Shown: in pieces, positions 1-9,289 of the stretch
Numbering within the stretch: position 1 is the stretch's first letter
Layout of the letters: the number at the start of each line of letters is the position of its first letter
NCBI GenBank assembly: GCA_951813605.1
Contig: OX638379.1
Span: 2,704,062-2,768,061, forward strand
DNA: 64,000 nucleotides
Direction: 5' to 3'
Source of the DNA: an uncultured Bryobacterales bacterium
Lineage (GTDB): Bacteria; Acidobacteriota; Terriglobia; Bryobacterales; UBA6623
Translations under genes and position numbers: made by a program
The notes under the pieces: generated by a model
The model's database searches: none
Told to the model about the DNA's origin: nothing
Seen by the model: the letters and a program-made list of their open reading frames with translations, nothing else

Positions 1-819
1 CTCGTGGCATCCCTGGTTCTGCGGGGAGGCGAATACGGCGAGGTGGCGGGTGCCTTAGAGGCGTTGGTCCGCGGGCCGTCCGACCCCGAGCTTCAGCTCG
101 CGGCGGCTCGGTCAATGGGTTCCTTCGGCGATGCAAGGGCAGCGGAGACTCTTCTCGAGGCGTGGAGCGAGTCCTCCCCGACCTTGAGAGACGGGATCGC
201 CGAGACCCTCATCCGGCGGAGGGGTCACGCAGCGGCACTGCTTCGCGCAGTCGTGGAAGGCCGGGTACGACCGGAGGAAATCCCAGCAGTCACTCGCATC
301 CGTCTTACGCAGCATCCCGACGAGCGCGTGCGGCAGGCAGCGGAAACCAACCTCGGACTAGGGGTCCGGGACCGTGACGAGGTCATCCAGGAGCACTTGC
401 AGGCTCTTCGTCTCGATGGTCAGGCCGGGCGTGGCAAGGACGTGTTCGAACGAGAATGCGCGAACTGCCATCTCGCGAAGGCTTCGCGGGGTCGCATCGG
501 ACCCGACCTTTCGGGAGTCAACAATCGCAGCAAGGAGGACCTGCTGACAAGCATCCTAGACCCAAGCTACGCAATTGAAGACCGCTACCGGAACCACCTC
601 TTGCTCACCTCCGACGGTCGCTTCTATGACGGCATACTGGTCGCCGAGACATCCGCCACAGTGACGCTTCGGGGCGAGGCCAGCGATATCTCGGTACTGA
701 AGGAGGATATCGCGGATTTCCGTCCGTCAAACGTCTCGCTGATGCCCGAGGGCCTCGAAGACGCCGTTACGACGCGGGAGCTAGCAGATTTGATTGCGTT
801 CCTGCGAGCGGGATTGTGA
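1..819 (+). CDS. Haem-binding (PVC-type) c-type cytochrome protein, 3' part
   Basis: The reading frame is already open at base 1, so the true start lies upstream of the window. About the first 130 visible residues look like HEAT-type helical repeats (alternating Ala/Leu/Arg-rich helices, as in 'RSMGSFGDARAAETLLEAW'). A haem c attachment motif, CANCH, follows at about residue 151. The rest resembles the putative haem-binding domain of planctomycete and acidobacterial secreted proteins ('GPDLSGVNNRSKEDLL', 'ILDPSYAIEDRYRN'). In that family the full protein usually carries an N-terminal dehydrogenase or beta-propeller domain, which is not visible here. A periplasmic electron-transfer role is inferred. 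The substrate cannot be deduced from the visible part. Confidence 0.85.
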   Translation, partial: LVASLVLRGGEYGEVAGALEALVRGPSDPELQLAAARSMGSFGDARAAETLLEAWSESSPTLRDGIAETLIRRRGHAAALLRAVVEGRVRPEEIPAVTRIRLTQHPDERVRQAAETNLGLGVRDRDEVIQEHLQALRLDGQAGRGKDVFERECANCHLAKASRGRIGPDLSGVNNRSKEDLLTSILDPSYAIEDRYRNHLLLTSDGRFYDGILVAETSATVTLRGEASDISVLKEDIADFRPSNVSLMPEGLEDAVTTRELADLIAFLRAGL

Positions 820-1437
820 TTTGGGTGCGGTCCGCCGGGACAACCAACGGTCGAAGTGCCTCGGCACTTGGGATTGGCCGCCTCGATGCGGTGAGAAACC
901 GGGAGAGGGACACTGACATCCCGCTGAACTTGCATCCCCCGGGCAAAGTGCGCTTAGGCGCCAGTAGCAGCCGACGCGGATCCAGATTCACGGACCTCGC
1001 GAAGCCCGCGGCCTGCCCTGCCTCTCGTCGTCTGCCCGGTCTATCGGGACTTGGTTGATCCGAACCGCTTGCCTCGTTTCCTATGAGATCGCAGCCCCGG
1101 TCCCAAATCGGTGCAAGCGTCTCCAATTGCGGTGCACTCAGGGACCCGCCCGCCGTCGTCTGGTCTTCGGTCCGGACGGATTGGTCCCCTTGGCGGATGT
1201 GCTCAATTTCAATCGTGGGCGTGACGACGAACGACTCGCTGAGTGTTTCCTCGCTCATCTCGCGCCGGAGTTCCCGTTGCTTGTCCGACCAGCTGCGGGC
1301 CAGCGGCCCCACCGCGTCGCCGAGGTCTCGGTTTCCCGCCCGAAGCTGCTCGGGCGGGACCGGTACGTTTCAACAACTACGGCGGAAAGCGTAAGATACT
1401 GATTCTGAGAGGCAGGTCGAACTGCCTATTCTTCGCA
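820..1437. other. Intergenic region without a recognisable gene
   Basis: This 618-base stretch lies between the haem protein and the sulfatase. Short open frames exist on both strands, but none resembles a known family and none has a convincing ribosome-binding site. No clear hairpin or promoter was recognised. Confidence 0.5.
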
Positions 1438-3051
1438 ATGTCCATCCATCGACCGACTCTCGTCCTTGCGCTCGTACTAGCGACCGCCTCCATCACGCGG
1501 GCCGAACGGCCGAATATCGTCTACATGATGGCCGACGACCTGGGTATCGGAGATGTCCGATGCTACGGCGGAGACCGGTGCCGGACAGAGACCCCTGCGT
1601 TCGACTCGCTGGCACGAGACGGGATGCTCTTCTCGGACGCCCATTCCGTGGCGTCGGTGTGCGTCCCGTCCCGAATCGCCATCATGACCGGGCGATACCC
1701 GTGGCGCTTCGCACGGCCCTCCGTGAACGGGCCTTGGGGATTTCTCAATCCGCAGTTGCCGATGGGTACGTTCACCATCGGCTCGATGCTTAAAGGGCAG
1801 GGCTACCGCACCGGGTACATCGGCAAGTGGCACCTCGGGACATTGATGCAAACCACCGACGGCAAGAACCAGGGACTTGAGAACGTCGACTACGATCGCC
1901 CTCTCGAGGTCGGCCCTAACGATTACGGATTCGACTATTCGTTCATCCTGCCGGGCTCGCTGGACATGTATCCGTACGTCTTCGCCCGAAACGGCCATTT
2001 CCAAGGCAGGGTCACGGCGCGGAAGGGCTGGAGCGCCTTCAATCGAGTCGGACCTGCGGCCGAGGATTTCGAGGACTACAAGGTCCTGGACACGTTTGCC
2101 AAGGAGGCCGAGGAGTTCGTGGAACGCAACGCCGAGGACGCGCGGAACGGCCAGCCTTTCTTCCTGTATTTCGCTCTGACGTCCCCGCACACGCCCACCA
2201 GCCCCAGCCCGGAGTTCGAGGGCAAAAGCAAGCTGGGCCTGTACGGCGATTTTGTCGAGGAGACGGACGCCACGATGGGGCGCGTGCTGCAAGCCCTCGA
2301 CAAGCACGGCCTCGTCGAGAACACGCTCGTCATCGCCACCTCGGATCACGGCGCGGCCCCTTACGCGGGCAATGTCCGGAAGGCCACGCCGGGGCTCATC
2401 CGCAAACTCGAGGCGCTCGGACACTATTCCAGCGGGATCTACCGCGGGTACAAGTTCACCGTCTTCGAGGGTGGGCTCAGGGTGCCGTTCGTCGTGCGCT
2501 GGCCGGGAACCGTCGAGGCAGGCTCGAGCTGCGACCGGCTCGTCGGCCTCAACGACCTTGCCGCCACGCTGTCCGACATCACGGGCACCGAATTAAATCC
2601 CGCCCACGCTCCGGACTCCGTGAGCTTCCTTCCCCTGCTCGAGGATCCCGAGGCGTCCGGCTCCAGGCAAACCCTAGTGATGCAGTCCCCCCTGGCGTTT
2701 GCCGTGCGGCATGAGCGATGGAAGCTTGCGCTGACACCGAGCAGCGGCTCGCGGGGGCTCTGGGGCACAAAGCCTGTCCCGCAACAGGCATGGCAGGCCG
2801 CGCTGCGGTCGTTTGGCTCCAAGCCGTCTGATGCCGACCTGCGAAACCCGCCGTTCGTCCAGCTGTACGACTTGGACGGCGACGTGCGCGAGACGAAGGA
2901 TCTTGCAAGCGAGCGGGACGATCTGGTCAAGAGGCTGAACGAAGTGCTCGATGAGGTAATCAGCCGAGGCCGTAGCACGCCCGGGCCCGCCCTGAAGAAC
3001 GACGTTGCGTCAGTCCTGCTCCATCGAAACGCTCGGCCGTGGGTCGAGTGA
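1438..3051 (+). CDS. Secreted sulfatase (arylsulfatase family)
   Basis: This 537-residue protein belongs to the formylglycine-dependent sulfatases, which hydrolyse sulfate esters. The frame is open further upstream, but the ATG at 1438 gives a clean signal peptide (about residues 1-22, ending 'ITRA') followed at once by the family's opening strand 'ERPNIVYMMADDLG', whose Asp pair binds the metal. The catalytic core is C75-V-P-S-R, the C-x-P-S-R signature converted to formylglycine, and is followed by 'TGRYPWR'. A second metal/active-site strand, 'VIATSDHGA', lies in the middle. The length is typical. No dedicated formylglycine-generating enzyme is in the window. The substrate is unknown; sulfated polysaccharides are a common target for such secreted enzymes. 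Confidence 0.9.
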   Translation: MSIHRPTLVLALVLATASITRAERPNIVYMMADDLGIGDVRCYGGDRCRTETPAFDSLARDGMLFSDAHSVASVCVPSRIAIMTGRYPWRFARPSVNGPWGFLNPQLPMGTFTIGSMLKGQGYRTGYIGKWHLGTLMQTTDGKNQGLENVDYDRPLEVGPNDYGFDYSFILPGSLDMYPYVFARNGHFQGRVTARKGWSAFNRVGPAAEDFEDYKVLDTFAKEAEEFVERNAEDARNGQPFFLYFALTSPHTPTSPSPEFEGKSKLGLYGDFVEETDATMGRVLQALDKHGLVENTLVIATSDHGAAPYAGNVRKATPGLIRKLEALGHYSSGIYRGYKFTVFEGGLRVPFVVRWPGTVEAGSSCDRLVGLNDLAATLSDITGTELNPAHAPDSVSFLPLLEDPEASGSRQTLVMQSPLAFAVRHERWKLALTPSSGSRGLWGTKPVPQQAWQAALRSFGSKPSDADLRNPPFVQLYDLDGDVRETKDLASERDDLVKRLNEVLDEVISRGRSTPGPALKNDVASVLLHRNARPWVE

Positions 3052-3175
3052 CTGAGAAGTATTTTGCAGCGACATGGCATCTGACTGCCGGCGGGCTAAT
3101 GCAACAGCTTGCAATGACCCGGAAGGCGAAACCGAGTTCGCCAGGTTCGTTTGCTGTTGCGCCGAGGGGCTAGGG

Positions 3176-3673
3176 ATGAAGCGTTGCGCCTCCTCGTACG
3201 ACAAGCACGCGGACTCCAATCTCAAGAGCTAAGAATCTGTGGACCTGGAATCACTGCATGGTTGGATACCCGGTCTGCTCCTGGACACTCCGGCTGTCGT
3301 TACCGACATCGGCGCGGGAACGGAACGGGACCCGCCCTAGCTGGCGAGGAAGGTGTACGAGGTCTCCGCCGCAGAGCCTTCGGCCTCTAAGCGCGATCAA
3401 GCTAGGGCCGTGCATCCCTCGGCCGCAATCCGCTGGATCGCCGACTCCGGGCCGGGGCTCGAGCAAGCTGTTCGAACGGGCGTGTCTTTCGACCTGACAC
3501 TGCTCAGCGCAGCGCGGGTGCATGTCAGGCCCAACCAACGAGAGCGGCTTCCCGTTGCCGCATTGCCGACGGCCAGACGGGCCTCGCGCGTCTTCCGCCC
3601 GACAAAGATTAGGTGTCAATACCGCATGGCTTGGTCGCGCTGGTCTGGATCCGGCTCCACAAGCCGCTTCTAA
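3176..3673 (+). pseudogene. Decayed class I SAM-dependent methyltransferase
   Basis: One continuous frame from the ATG at 3176 reads as a class I methyltransferase but carries in-frame stops TAA (3230-3232) and TAG (3338-3340). Recognisable pieces are the N-terminal 'SSYDKHADS', then 'LESLHGWIPGLL', motif I as 'VVTDIGAGTERD' (normally VLDxGxGxGRD), the acidic-loop region 'YEVSAAEPSASK', 'HPSAAIRWIADS' and the motif 'FDLTLLSAARVHV'. After about 3550 the similarity fades. A possible continuation, 'LVWIRLHKPLL', is in another frame near 3630, which suggests a frameshift. With two stops and a degenerate SAM loop this is very unlikely to make an active enzyme. The family match is from memory of the motif pattern. 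Confidence 0.75.
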
Positions 3674-4091
3674 GAACCAACTTTTCTCAGAGTCCGAACA
3701 ACAGCGGAGAAAAGCAGCTAGGTTTCGTTAAGAAGCCATTCGACTCTTTGACGCATAGCGATGGCCCGCCAATCCGTCCGGTCAAGCCGTCCCATTGATG
3801 CTAGCCTCTCAGGACCGGATCCCGCCATCGTGGGAGGCAGTCTACCGCAATGCCGCGCCGGCAATCAAAGAGAGCCTCGTCCATGAAGCCACCTCGAGCC
3901 TGCCTTGCCTGCAACCGGCGGACCCGGATCTCGACATCTTGCTGGAGGGAATGCTGCCGCAACGATCACGGTTTCGGTTAAATCAGCGAGTGCCGGAGCG
4001 GGCCGGCGAAAGTTACCTCTGATTGCCCGGACAGCCCGCGAGAGCCGGACCGTCACCACCGCTAAGCGGCGACACGTTTTCCGGCGGCGAT
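3674..4091. other. Intergenic region, possible tail of the methyltransferase remnant
   Basis: There is no intact gene here. A short plus frame (about 3613-3798) contains 'LVWIRLHKPLL' and 'LGFVKKPFDSL', which read like coding sequence and may be the out-of-frame C-terminal end of the upstream methyltransferase remnant. The rest, up to the convergent gene end at 4092, holds nothing recognised. Confidence 0.35.
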
Positions 4092-5249
4092 TCAGACGAG
4101 GATTTCGTCGATCCGTCGCCCCTGCATCTCGCCAGTGGGAATGTCGAGAGCGGCGGCCACGGTCGCGGCTGCATCGACGTGCGAGATCGGACGATCGGTC
4201 TCTCCCTTTTCCAGACCAGTCCCGAGCGCGAGCATCCAGACGTTCCGGCACGACGCGTCGCCGCTCCGGTGATTCAGAAACCCGTTTGCCGTGTCCTGGT
4301 CGCCGTCGCGCCCCAGTTCCGGCAGGATGAGCAGGGTTGTCTTGTCCCGGTAAGCCGGATTCGACTGCACCTCGTCCCACAGCATGCCGCACAGCCGGTC
4401 GGTCTTGGTAACTGCCTGCAAATAGAGGGAGTATGCTCCCCAGTGAGCCACATCCATGTCCCAGAAATTGACGAGCATGAGGCGAGGAGCGAACTCCCGC
4501 ATGACCTCGCGCGCCACGAAGAACGTCAGCTCGTCCCCTGAATTAGGGGCCTCGGGCCCGTAAATATACTCCACCAAGCCGCGCTTGAGCGTCTCCTTGA
4601 CTTGCCTGTCGAGCTGCCTGCCGCCTCGAAAAATCGTCCACCCGATGCCCTCGTAACCGGCGTTGAGGATTCCTTCCAGCTGCCGCAGAACGTTCTCGCG
4701 ATCCGCCACTCCCTGGTCCAAGTCGCGCTTGATGACTTCATCGACGGCCTCGAGCAGCAACTGTTTCGGGAGCACCACGTTCGCACCGAGACTCTCGCCA
4801 TATCCGCGGATCCGGGTCGCGCCCATCGAGGCGAAGCTCTTGTTCGTGCAGATGGCCCAGGCGTCGGTCGCGGGCGCCCGCGCCGCCTTGCGGTAATACT
4901 CGAACACCGTGGGGCTGGCTGCTCGGTCGAAGCCGAAATCGTCGACGCGCTGCCAATTCCCCGTGACGATGCTCGAGGTGGAATTGTAGTGCGACAGAAC
5001 GCCGCTGTTCACGCAGTTCGAAAAGAAACGGCCTTCCGTCTTCAGCGCAGCGAGCCGGGGAATGTTGCGTAATCCCTGCGGAGTGAAGGTCTCCTGATAG
5101 CGGCAACCTCCGCCGAACGTGACTACAACCAGCTTGCGTTCAGCGTGCGACGGCTCCGCGGGCCGTGCCCGCACCCAAGGCGGCACCAGCTTTTCTGCAA
5201 TCGCCAGCCCGGCAAGCTTCAGGAAATCTCGCTTGGGAAGCTTCAGCAT
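4092..5249 (-). CDS. Alkaline-phosphatase-fold protein (DUF1501-like) with Tat-like leader
   Basis: This is a 385-residue protein. The start chosen is the ATG at 5249, which overlaps the stop of the upstream oxidoreductase gene as TGATG. It also gives a Tat-like leader (residues 1-30, 'KRDFLKLAGLAIAEKL', with KR instead of RR). The body resembles the alkaline phosphatase/sulfatase superfamily proteins grouped as DUF1501: an opening strand 'LVVVTFGGGC', 'NSTSSIVTGNW', 'SPTVFEYYRKA', and a C-terminal 'LILPELGRDGD' with a following 'NHRSGD' that resembles the metal-binding end of the fold. Translational coupling to a molybdopterin oxidoreductase suggests a joint periplasmic process. The substrate is unknown. 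Confidence 0.65.
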   Translation of the reverse strand: MLKLPKRDFLKLAGLAIAEKLVPPWVRARPAEPSHAERKLVVVTFGGGCRYQETFTPQGLRNIPRLAALKTEGRFFSNCVNSGVLSHYNSTSSIVTGNWQRVDDFGFDRAASPTVFEYYRKAARAPATDAWAICTNKSFASMGATRIRGYGESLGANVVLPKQLLLEAVDEVIKRDLDQGVADRENVLRQLEGILNAGYEGIGWTIFRGGRQLDRQVKETLKRGLVEYIYGPEAPNSGDELTFFVAREVMREFAPRLMLVNFWDMDVAHWGAYSLYLQAVTKTDRLCGMLWDEVQSNPAYRDKTTLLILPELGRDGDQDTANGFLNHRSGDASCRNVWMLALGTGLEKGETDRPISHVDAAATVAAALDIPTGEMQGRRIDEILV

Positions 5250-5938
5250 CAGTAGGCGACGATTTCCCCTCCCGGAATCTTTTTCCTCACGTTCGCACCC
5301 AAGTCCAGCGGATGATCGTAGCCCGCAAGAATGTCTCCGGAGGGAGAGTAGTAGGGGCCAATGTCGCACGCCATGGAGCCGCCGCCCGCCTCCACGAACG
5401 TGATCCTGGTGACCAGCTTGGCGGACTTGTAGCCGTATTTCGATGGCGCTAGGAGGCGCAACGGGGCGCCGTGCTGGTCCGTCAGGGGCTTCCCCGCCAT
5501 TTCGAGACACAGCATCACGCCGGGTTCCGCCATTTCCTGGAGAGACATGTACTCGTACCACTTGTCCGCGCAATCGATGCGCACGGCAGTCGCTCCGGAA
5601 AGAGGCTTGACTTCCTCGATCAGTTCCTCGAATCGGAATCCGCCCCAATCGGTCCGGGCGGACCAGCACTGGACGCACTTCAGGCGGCTCGATTGCTCGA
5701 ACTTCGGATACGCGCTCAGGCGATCCAGCGTGAATCGCAGCGGCCTCGCGACCATCCCGCCAACAGAGAGTCGATAGGACTGCTTGTCGATTGGCGGCAC
5801 GGGGCTGTACCACATGATGCGAAAGCCGAGCTCGTCCGGTGTGTCGGTGGGCAGGAGAATCCTGCGCCGCTCCGCGGCAGGCACCGTGGCCCCGCCTGCA
5901 GAGGCCGCGCTCGCAGCTAGGAATCGTCGTCGGTTCAC
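5249..5938 (-). CDS. Tat-exported molybdopterin-dependent oxidoreductase (sulfite oxidase/MsrP fold)
   Basis: This is a 229-residue catalytic domain of the sulfite-oxidase/YedY-MsrP family. The GTG at 5938 was chosen because it opens directly onto a twin-arginine signal, 'NRRRFLAASAASAGGA', whereas longer versions run into the response-regulator gene. The molybdenum-ligating cysteine is probably C88 in 'RLKCVQCWSARTDWGG', matching the family pattern C-V-x-x-W-S. Other conserved parts are 'YRLSVGGMV' and 'HGAPLRLLAPSKYGYK'. No haem domain is present, as in MsrP, whose membrane partner MsrQ is not in the window. It lies 35 bases after the response regulator and overlaps the downstream alkaline-phosphatase-like gene by one base, so co-expression with the two-component system is likely. 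Confidence 0.85.
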   Translation of the reverse strand: MNRRRFLAASAASAGGATVPAAERRRILLPTDTPDELGFRIMWYSPVPPIDKQSYRLSVGGMVARPLRFTLDRLSAYPKFEQSSRLKCVQCWSARTDWGGFRFEELIEEVKPLSGATAVRIDCADKWYEYMSLQEMAEPGVMLCLEMAGKPLTDQHGAPLRLLAPSKYGYKSAKLVTRITFVEAGGGSMACDIGPYYSPSGDILAGYDHPLDLGANVRKKIPGGEIVAY

Positions 5939-5973
5939 GCCTGCCTTGAGTCTACCAGCGTAAAGGCGAGAAT

Positions 5974-6663
5974 TCACTCCGGATCGAAGATGTACCCGAG
6001 GCCGTGCCTGGTCACGATCCAGCGGGGCTTGCGAGAGTTCTCCTCCACCTTCTGCCGGAGCCAGCCCACGTGCACGTCCACGGTGCGCGTCGACAATCCC
6101 GCGCGGTATTTCCACACCTCGCGGAGCAAGACGTCTCGGGACAGGGTCTGCCTCGGATGCTCCACGAAATACAGCAGGAGATGATACTCCTTGGCCGACA
6201 ACTGGAGTTGCTCGCCACTCCGGAACACTGCTGCCTGCCGGGCGTCCACCCGCACGTCTCCGAAGCGATAGGTCTGTGATTCCGCCCTGTCAACTGTGAC
6301 GCGGTCGCGTCGCAGCAATGCCTCGATCCGAGCCAGAAGCTCCAGCATCTCGAATGGCTTGACCAAGTAGTCGTCGGCACCTGTTCGCAAACCCTTGACC
6401 CTGTCCTTCAGCTGGCCCTTGGCCGTTAGCATCAGCAGGGGCGTGGAGACGCCTTCGTCGCGCAAATCGTGGCAGACCTCAAGCCCCGGCTTGTTCGGCA
6501 GCATCAAGTCCAGCACGATCAGGTCGACGCCTCCCTCGCGGCCGCGCTCGTAGCCCGCGAGCCCGTCTGCCGCCTCCTCGACTTCGTAGCCTTCCGACCG
6601 GAGGCGGTCTCCCACGGTGATGCGGATACCCGCCTCGTCCTCTATTAGCAATATTTTCGGCAT
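5974..6663 (-). CDS. OmpR-type response regulator
   Basis: A 229-residue two-component response regulator. The ATG at 6663 begins the receiver domain directly ('PKILLIEDEAG'). The phospho-acceptor is D52 in 'LIVLDLMLPNKPG', the acidic pocket is E8/D9, and the switch Thr and Lys sit in 'LLMLTAKG' and 'DDYLVKPF'. The C-terminal half is a winged-helix DNA-binding domain ('RFGDVRVDAR', 'LSAKEYHLLLYFVEHP', 'RTVDVHVGWLRQKVE'). It starts 10 bases after the cognate-looking kinase gene and is followed by two Tat-targeted enzymes on the same strand, which are its most obvious candidate targets by context. The longer frame upstream of 6663 overlaps the kinase and was not used. Confidence 0.93.
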   Translation of the reverse strand: MPKILLIEDEAGIRITVGDRLRSEGYEVEEAADGLAGYERGREGGVDLIVLDLMLPNKPGLEVCHDLRDEGVSTPLLMLTAKGQLKDRVKGLRTGADDYLVKPFEMLELLARIEALLRRDRVTVDRAESQTYRFGDVRVDARQAAVFRSGEQLQLSAKEYHLLLYFVEHPRQTLSRDVLLREVWKYRAGLSTRTVDVHVGWLRQKVEENSRKPRWIVTRHGLGYIFDPE

Positions 6664-6673
6664 GGATTGCGTC

Positions 6674-8512
6674 CTATGCGCTCGTTTCCGGTTGCGCCGG
6701 CAAACGCAGAGTGAACGCACTGCCTTGCCCCGGCTCGCTTCGAAACGACAGGTTGCCTCCCATGCCCAGCGCGAGCTCCCGGGCGAGCTTCAGCCCCAGG
6801 CCTGACCCTCGGATGTTCTTCTCGGCGGTCTCCGTCCCGCGATAGAACGCGTCGAAGATCCGATCCGCGTCCTTGGCGAGAATTCCCGTTCCGCGGTCTA
6901 GAACACGGATCTGCACCTCGGCGCCGGCACCCTGCCCCGCCGTGCTCGTTTCGACCCGTACCCAGCGCCCGGGCTCTCCGTACTTCACCGCGTTGCTCAG
7001 CAGATTCGCCAGAATCTGCTGCACCGCCTTGGCGTCCGCCCGCACCATCGGCAAGTCATGCCGCTCCCCGCGCTCGAGCGAGAAACCGGCTTGGTCAATC
7101 ATGGGCCGCGCGTGGTCCAATGCCGTTTGGAGCGCCTCTGTCGCGTCCAGTGGCGCCAGGTTGAGATTCCTATTGCGCGATTCCATGGACGCTAGTTGGA
7201 GAGTCTGCTCCACCATCTCGGTCAGGCGCTGTCCCTGATCACGGATCAGTTCGCCGTAGCGCTTCGCGTGGTGGCCCGCTCCTACCACGCCGTCGGCGAG
7301 GTTCTCGCCCACAGAGCAGATCACCGACAGGGGCGTGCGCAGTTCGTGGGTGACTCCGGCGATAAACTCCATTTGCATGCCGGCTAGCTGCGAGGCGCGG
7401 CGGGCTGATACGACCACCAAGGCCATGGCCCCGCCTAGAAGCAGTAAGACGCCCAATCCGGTCGCAAGGTTGCGGGCACGCTGCCTATCGACGACACCCG
7501 CGAGAGATCCCGAGACGTGCGAAGCGGCGATTTCCAGATCGACTGGCAGCCGGTTGCCAACTATCGAGATTCGTTCCCGCCCCAAGCTGAGGAGCCTGCG
7601 CCCTCTCTGCGACGGGCCCTCGGGCTCGCGCGGACGGTTGCCCCGCGGGCTGTCTATGGCAAGCCTTCGGAGCGGGTCTAGGGGGCCCGGGGGCCCGGGC
7701 CCCCGGGACGGAAACTCCCTGAGCAGCCGAAGCCGCCTGTGAATGTCTGCCCGCGCCAGCCATGCCGAGTCGATCGAATCGTCAGAGCTGTACAGGAATC
7801 GATCGCCACCGCGCGTTAGGATCGCCACCTCGTAGAGGCGTTCCCCGCCTGGCCCGGCGAAGAACCGCTGGACGAAGTCGGGCAGGATCGACTCGGTGAC
7901 GTACGTCCAGTCCAGGACGAGTATCAAGTGTCCCGTGGGCGTGAAACGCGGTGGGCGATTCGGGTTGCGACGCGGCCTATCGAAAGGCGGCAACGGTCGC
8001 ACGATTGCCCGGGCTGCGGGAATCAGCCTCCAGACGGGCCCACGCGAATCTCTTCCGATGGGGCCGCGATCTGCGTTTTCAAGTGAATCCCGAACAGACG
8101 CAAGTTCGCCATCCCATGATGCTTCGACCGACCGGTTCTCCCCAAGCGGAAGCTCGCGCAGCGACCAGTGTTGGTCCCCGTCGACGGAATAGACGAGAAG
8201 TCGCTGGAGCAGCTTCGGGTGGGAACTGGTTTCGGACCACACGGCGAAGCTCTCCGCGTAGTGATCCCAGATCTCGCTCCTGGCATCGCGCCCTCCCGGC
8301 TGGAAGAGGACCAAGAGGTACATCAGTTCGCGACCGATCTCCTGCTCGAACTGCCGAATCGAATTCGCAAGAGCGGTCTGCATCATGGATGCCTGTGCCT
8401 GGCTGACCTGGCCTGTCCAAGTGAATTGAAGTCCGGCCAACAGCGCAAGCATGGCCGCGCACAGAAGGATCGTCAGCACCGGCCAGTTCTTTCGCAATGC
8501 AAAGGGATTCAT
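6674..8512 (-). CDS. Membrane sensor histidine kinase
   Basis: This 612-residue kinase has a first membrane segment at about residues 11-30 and a second at about 350-372, with a large extracytoplasmic sensor region of about 310 residues between them. The dimerisation/phospho-acceptor domain has H at about residue 389 in 'GVTHELRTPLSVI', and the ATP-binding domain shows the N box 'NLLSNAVKYG', G1 'DRGTGI' and G2 'GSGLGLKLA'. The sensor region resembles no named domain that I can identify. It includes a Gly/Pro/Arg-rich stretch around residues 265-300 ('SRGPGPPGPLDP'). The gene is first in a four-gene run with a response regulator and two Tat-exported proteins. Confidence 0.92.
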   Translation of the reverse strand: MNPFALRKNWPVLTILLCAAMLALLAGLQFTWTGQVSQAQASMMQTALANSIRQFEQEIGRELMYLLVLFQPGGRDARSEIWDHYAESFAVWSETSSHPKLLQRLLVYSVDGDQHWSLRELPLGENRSVEASWDGELASVRDSLENADRGPIGRDSRGPVWRLIPAARAIVRPLPPFDRPRRNPNRPPRFTPTGHLILVLDWTYVTESILPDFVQRFFAGPGGERLYEVAILTRGGDRFLYSSDDSIDSAWLARADIHRRLRLLREFPSRGPGPPGPLDPLRRLAIDSPRGNRPREPEGPSQRGRRLLSLGRERISIVGNRLPVDLEIAASHVSGSLAGVVDRQRARNLATGLGVLLLLGGAMALVVVSARRASQLAGMQMEFIAGVTHELRTPLSVICSVGENLADGVVGAGHHAKRYGELIRDQGQRLTEMVEQTLQLASMESRNRNLNLAPLDATEALQTALDHARPMIDQAGFSLERGERHDLPMVRADAKAVQQILANLLSNAVKYGEPGRWVRVETSTAGQGAGAEVQIRVLDRGTGILAKDADRIFDAFYRGTETAEKNIRGSGLGLKLARELALGMGGNLSFRSEPGQGSAFTLRLPAQPETSA

Positions 8513-9289
8513 GGCTGCTTGATTACGGCGGGGCTCTCTCGGAGACTGTCTCGAAGCTTCAAATACGCCAAACCTTGGGCCCGGAAGAGCGAGGGCCGAA
8601 GCGCGAGGCGAACTGGATTCTAGTCGACGTACACTTCCTTCGCTTCGTCATGCTCAGATGGGTCCTAGCAACTGTTGTTACCCGGGAACCCGTTCGCGGC
8701 CCGGCGGTCGTTGCCGATGTCGTCAGGCATGTGCTCGCATTCGTCGAATTACCGCTCAGTCGCGACAGCTCGCGCTAGCTGAGCATGTCAGCTACCTCCC
8801 ATGGTACGCCTAGGAGTCCCAGCGGCTATCGTCCGCACCGATCTCGCGTGCTTGCCAGCGGGGAGGCAATCGCCTGGACCCGAGAGCAGCGCAAGGCGCC
8901 GAGCGCACAGGCCAGCGGATCAAAGCGCCGGAATCGCGCGAGAGGAATTGGCCCGAGCGACTTGATGACCAGGCGATGCGCGCGGGAGTCGAGCGCCGAC
9001 GATGATGACGGACTGCCGGATGTCGCGAAGGTCGACTTCTCCTATCGCAATACGAGCCGTCCGATGCCATTCTAGTCGTCTTCGGGTCGAGACGGCAGGT
9101 GGCCACGAGACGTGGCGCAATCGTCAGATGCCTGCCCGACCCGGACACGGATGCCCTCGCATCCCGTTTGAAGGGGCCCGCGCGAGGGCTCCGGCGGGCT
9201 GTCCGTTCCCGTCCTCCCTGCAATCCCGTCAGACCTCTGCTTGGTCAGCGGGCAAGGCCGGGCCCGGCCGGCGGGATAAAATCCTCCTA
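8513..9289. other. Divergent intergenic region upstream of the kinase and hydrolase genes
   Basis: This 777-base stretch separates the minus-strand kinase operon from the plus-strand deacetylase-family gene, so promoters for both should lie here. No consensus -35/-10 pair was confidently identified. Open frames on both strands are low-complexity Arg/Ser-rich translations with no family resemblance. A minus frame near 8920-9120 has a stretch reading 'LRDIRQSVIIVGARLP' that looks slightly coding-like but was not recognised. Confidence 0.4.

Noticed and set aside
767..1312. Minus-strand 181-codon frame in the 820-1437 gap
   Set aside because: It overlaps the end of the haem gene, and its Ser/Pro/Arg-rich translation matches no family.
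8920..9120. Minus-strand small frame with 'LRDIRQSVIIVGARLP'
   Set aside because: It is mildly coding-like but short, without a ribosome-binding site or family resemblance, and was not strong enough to annotate as a gene.
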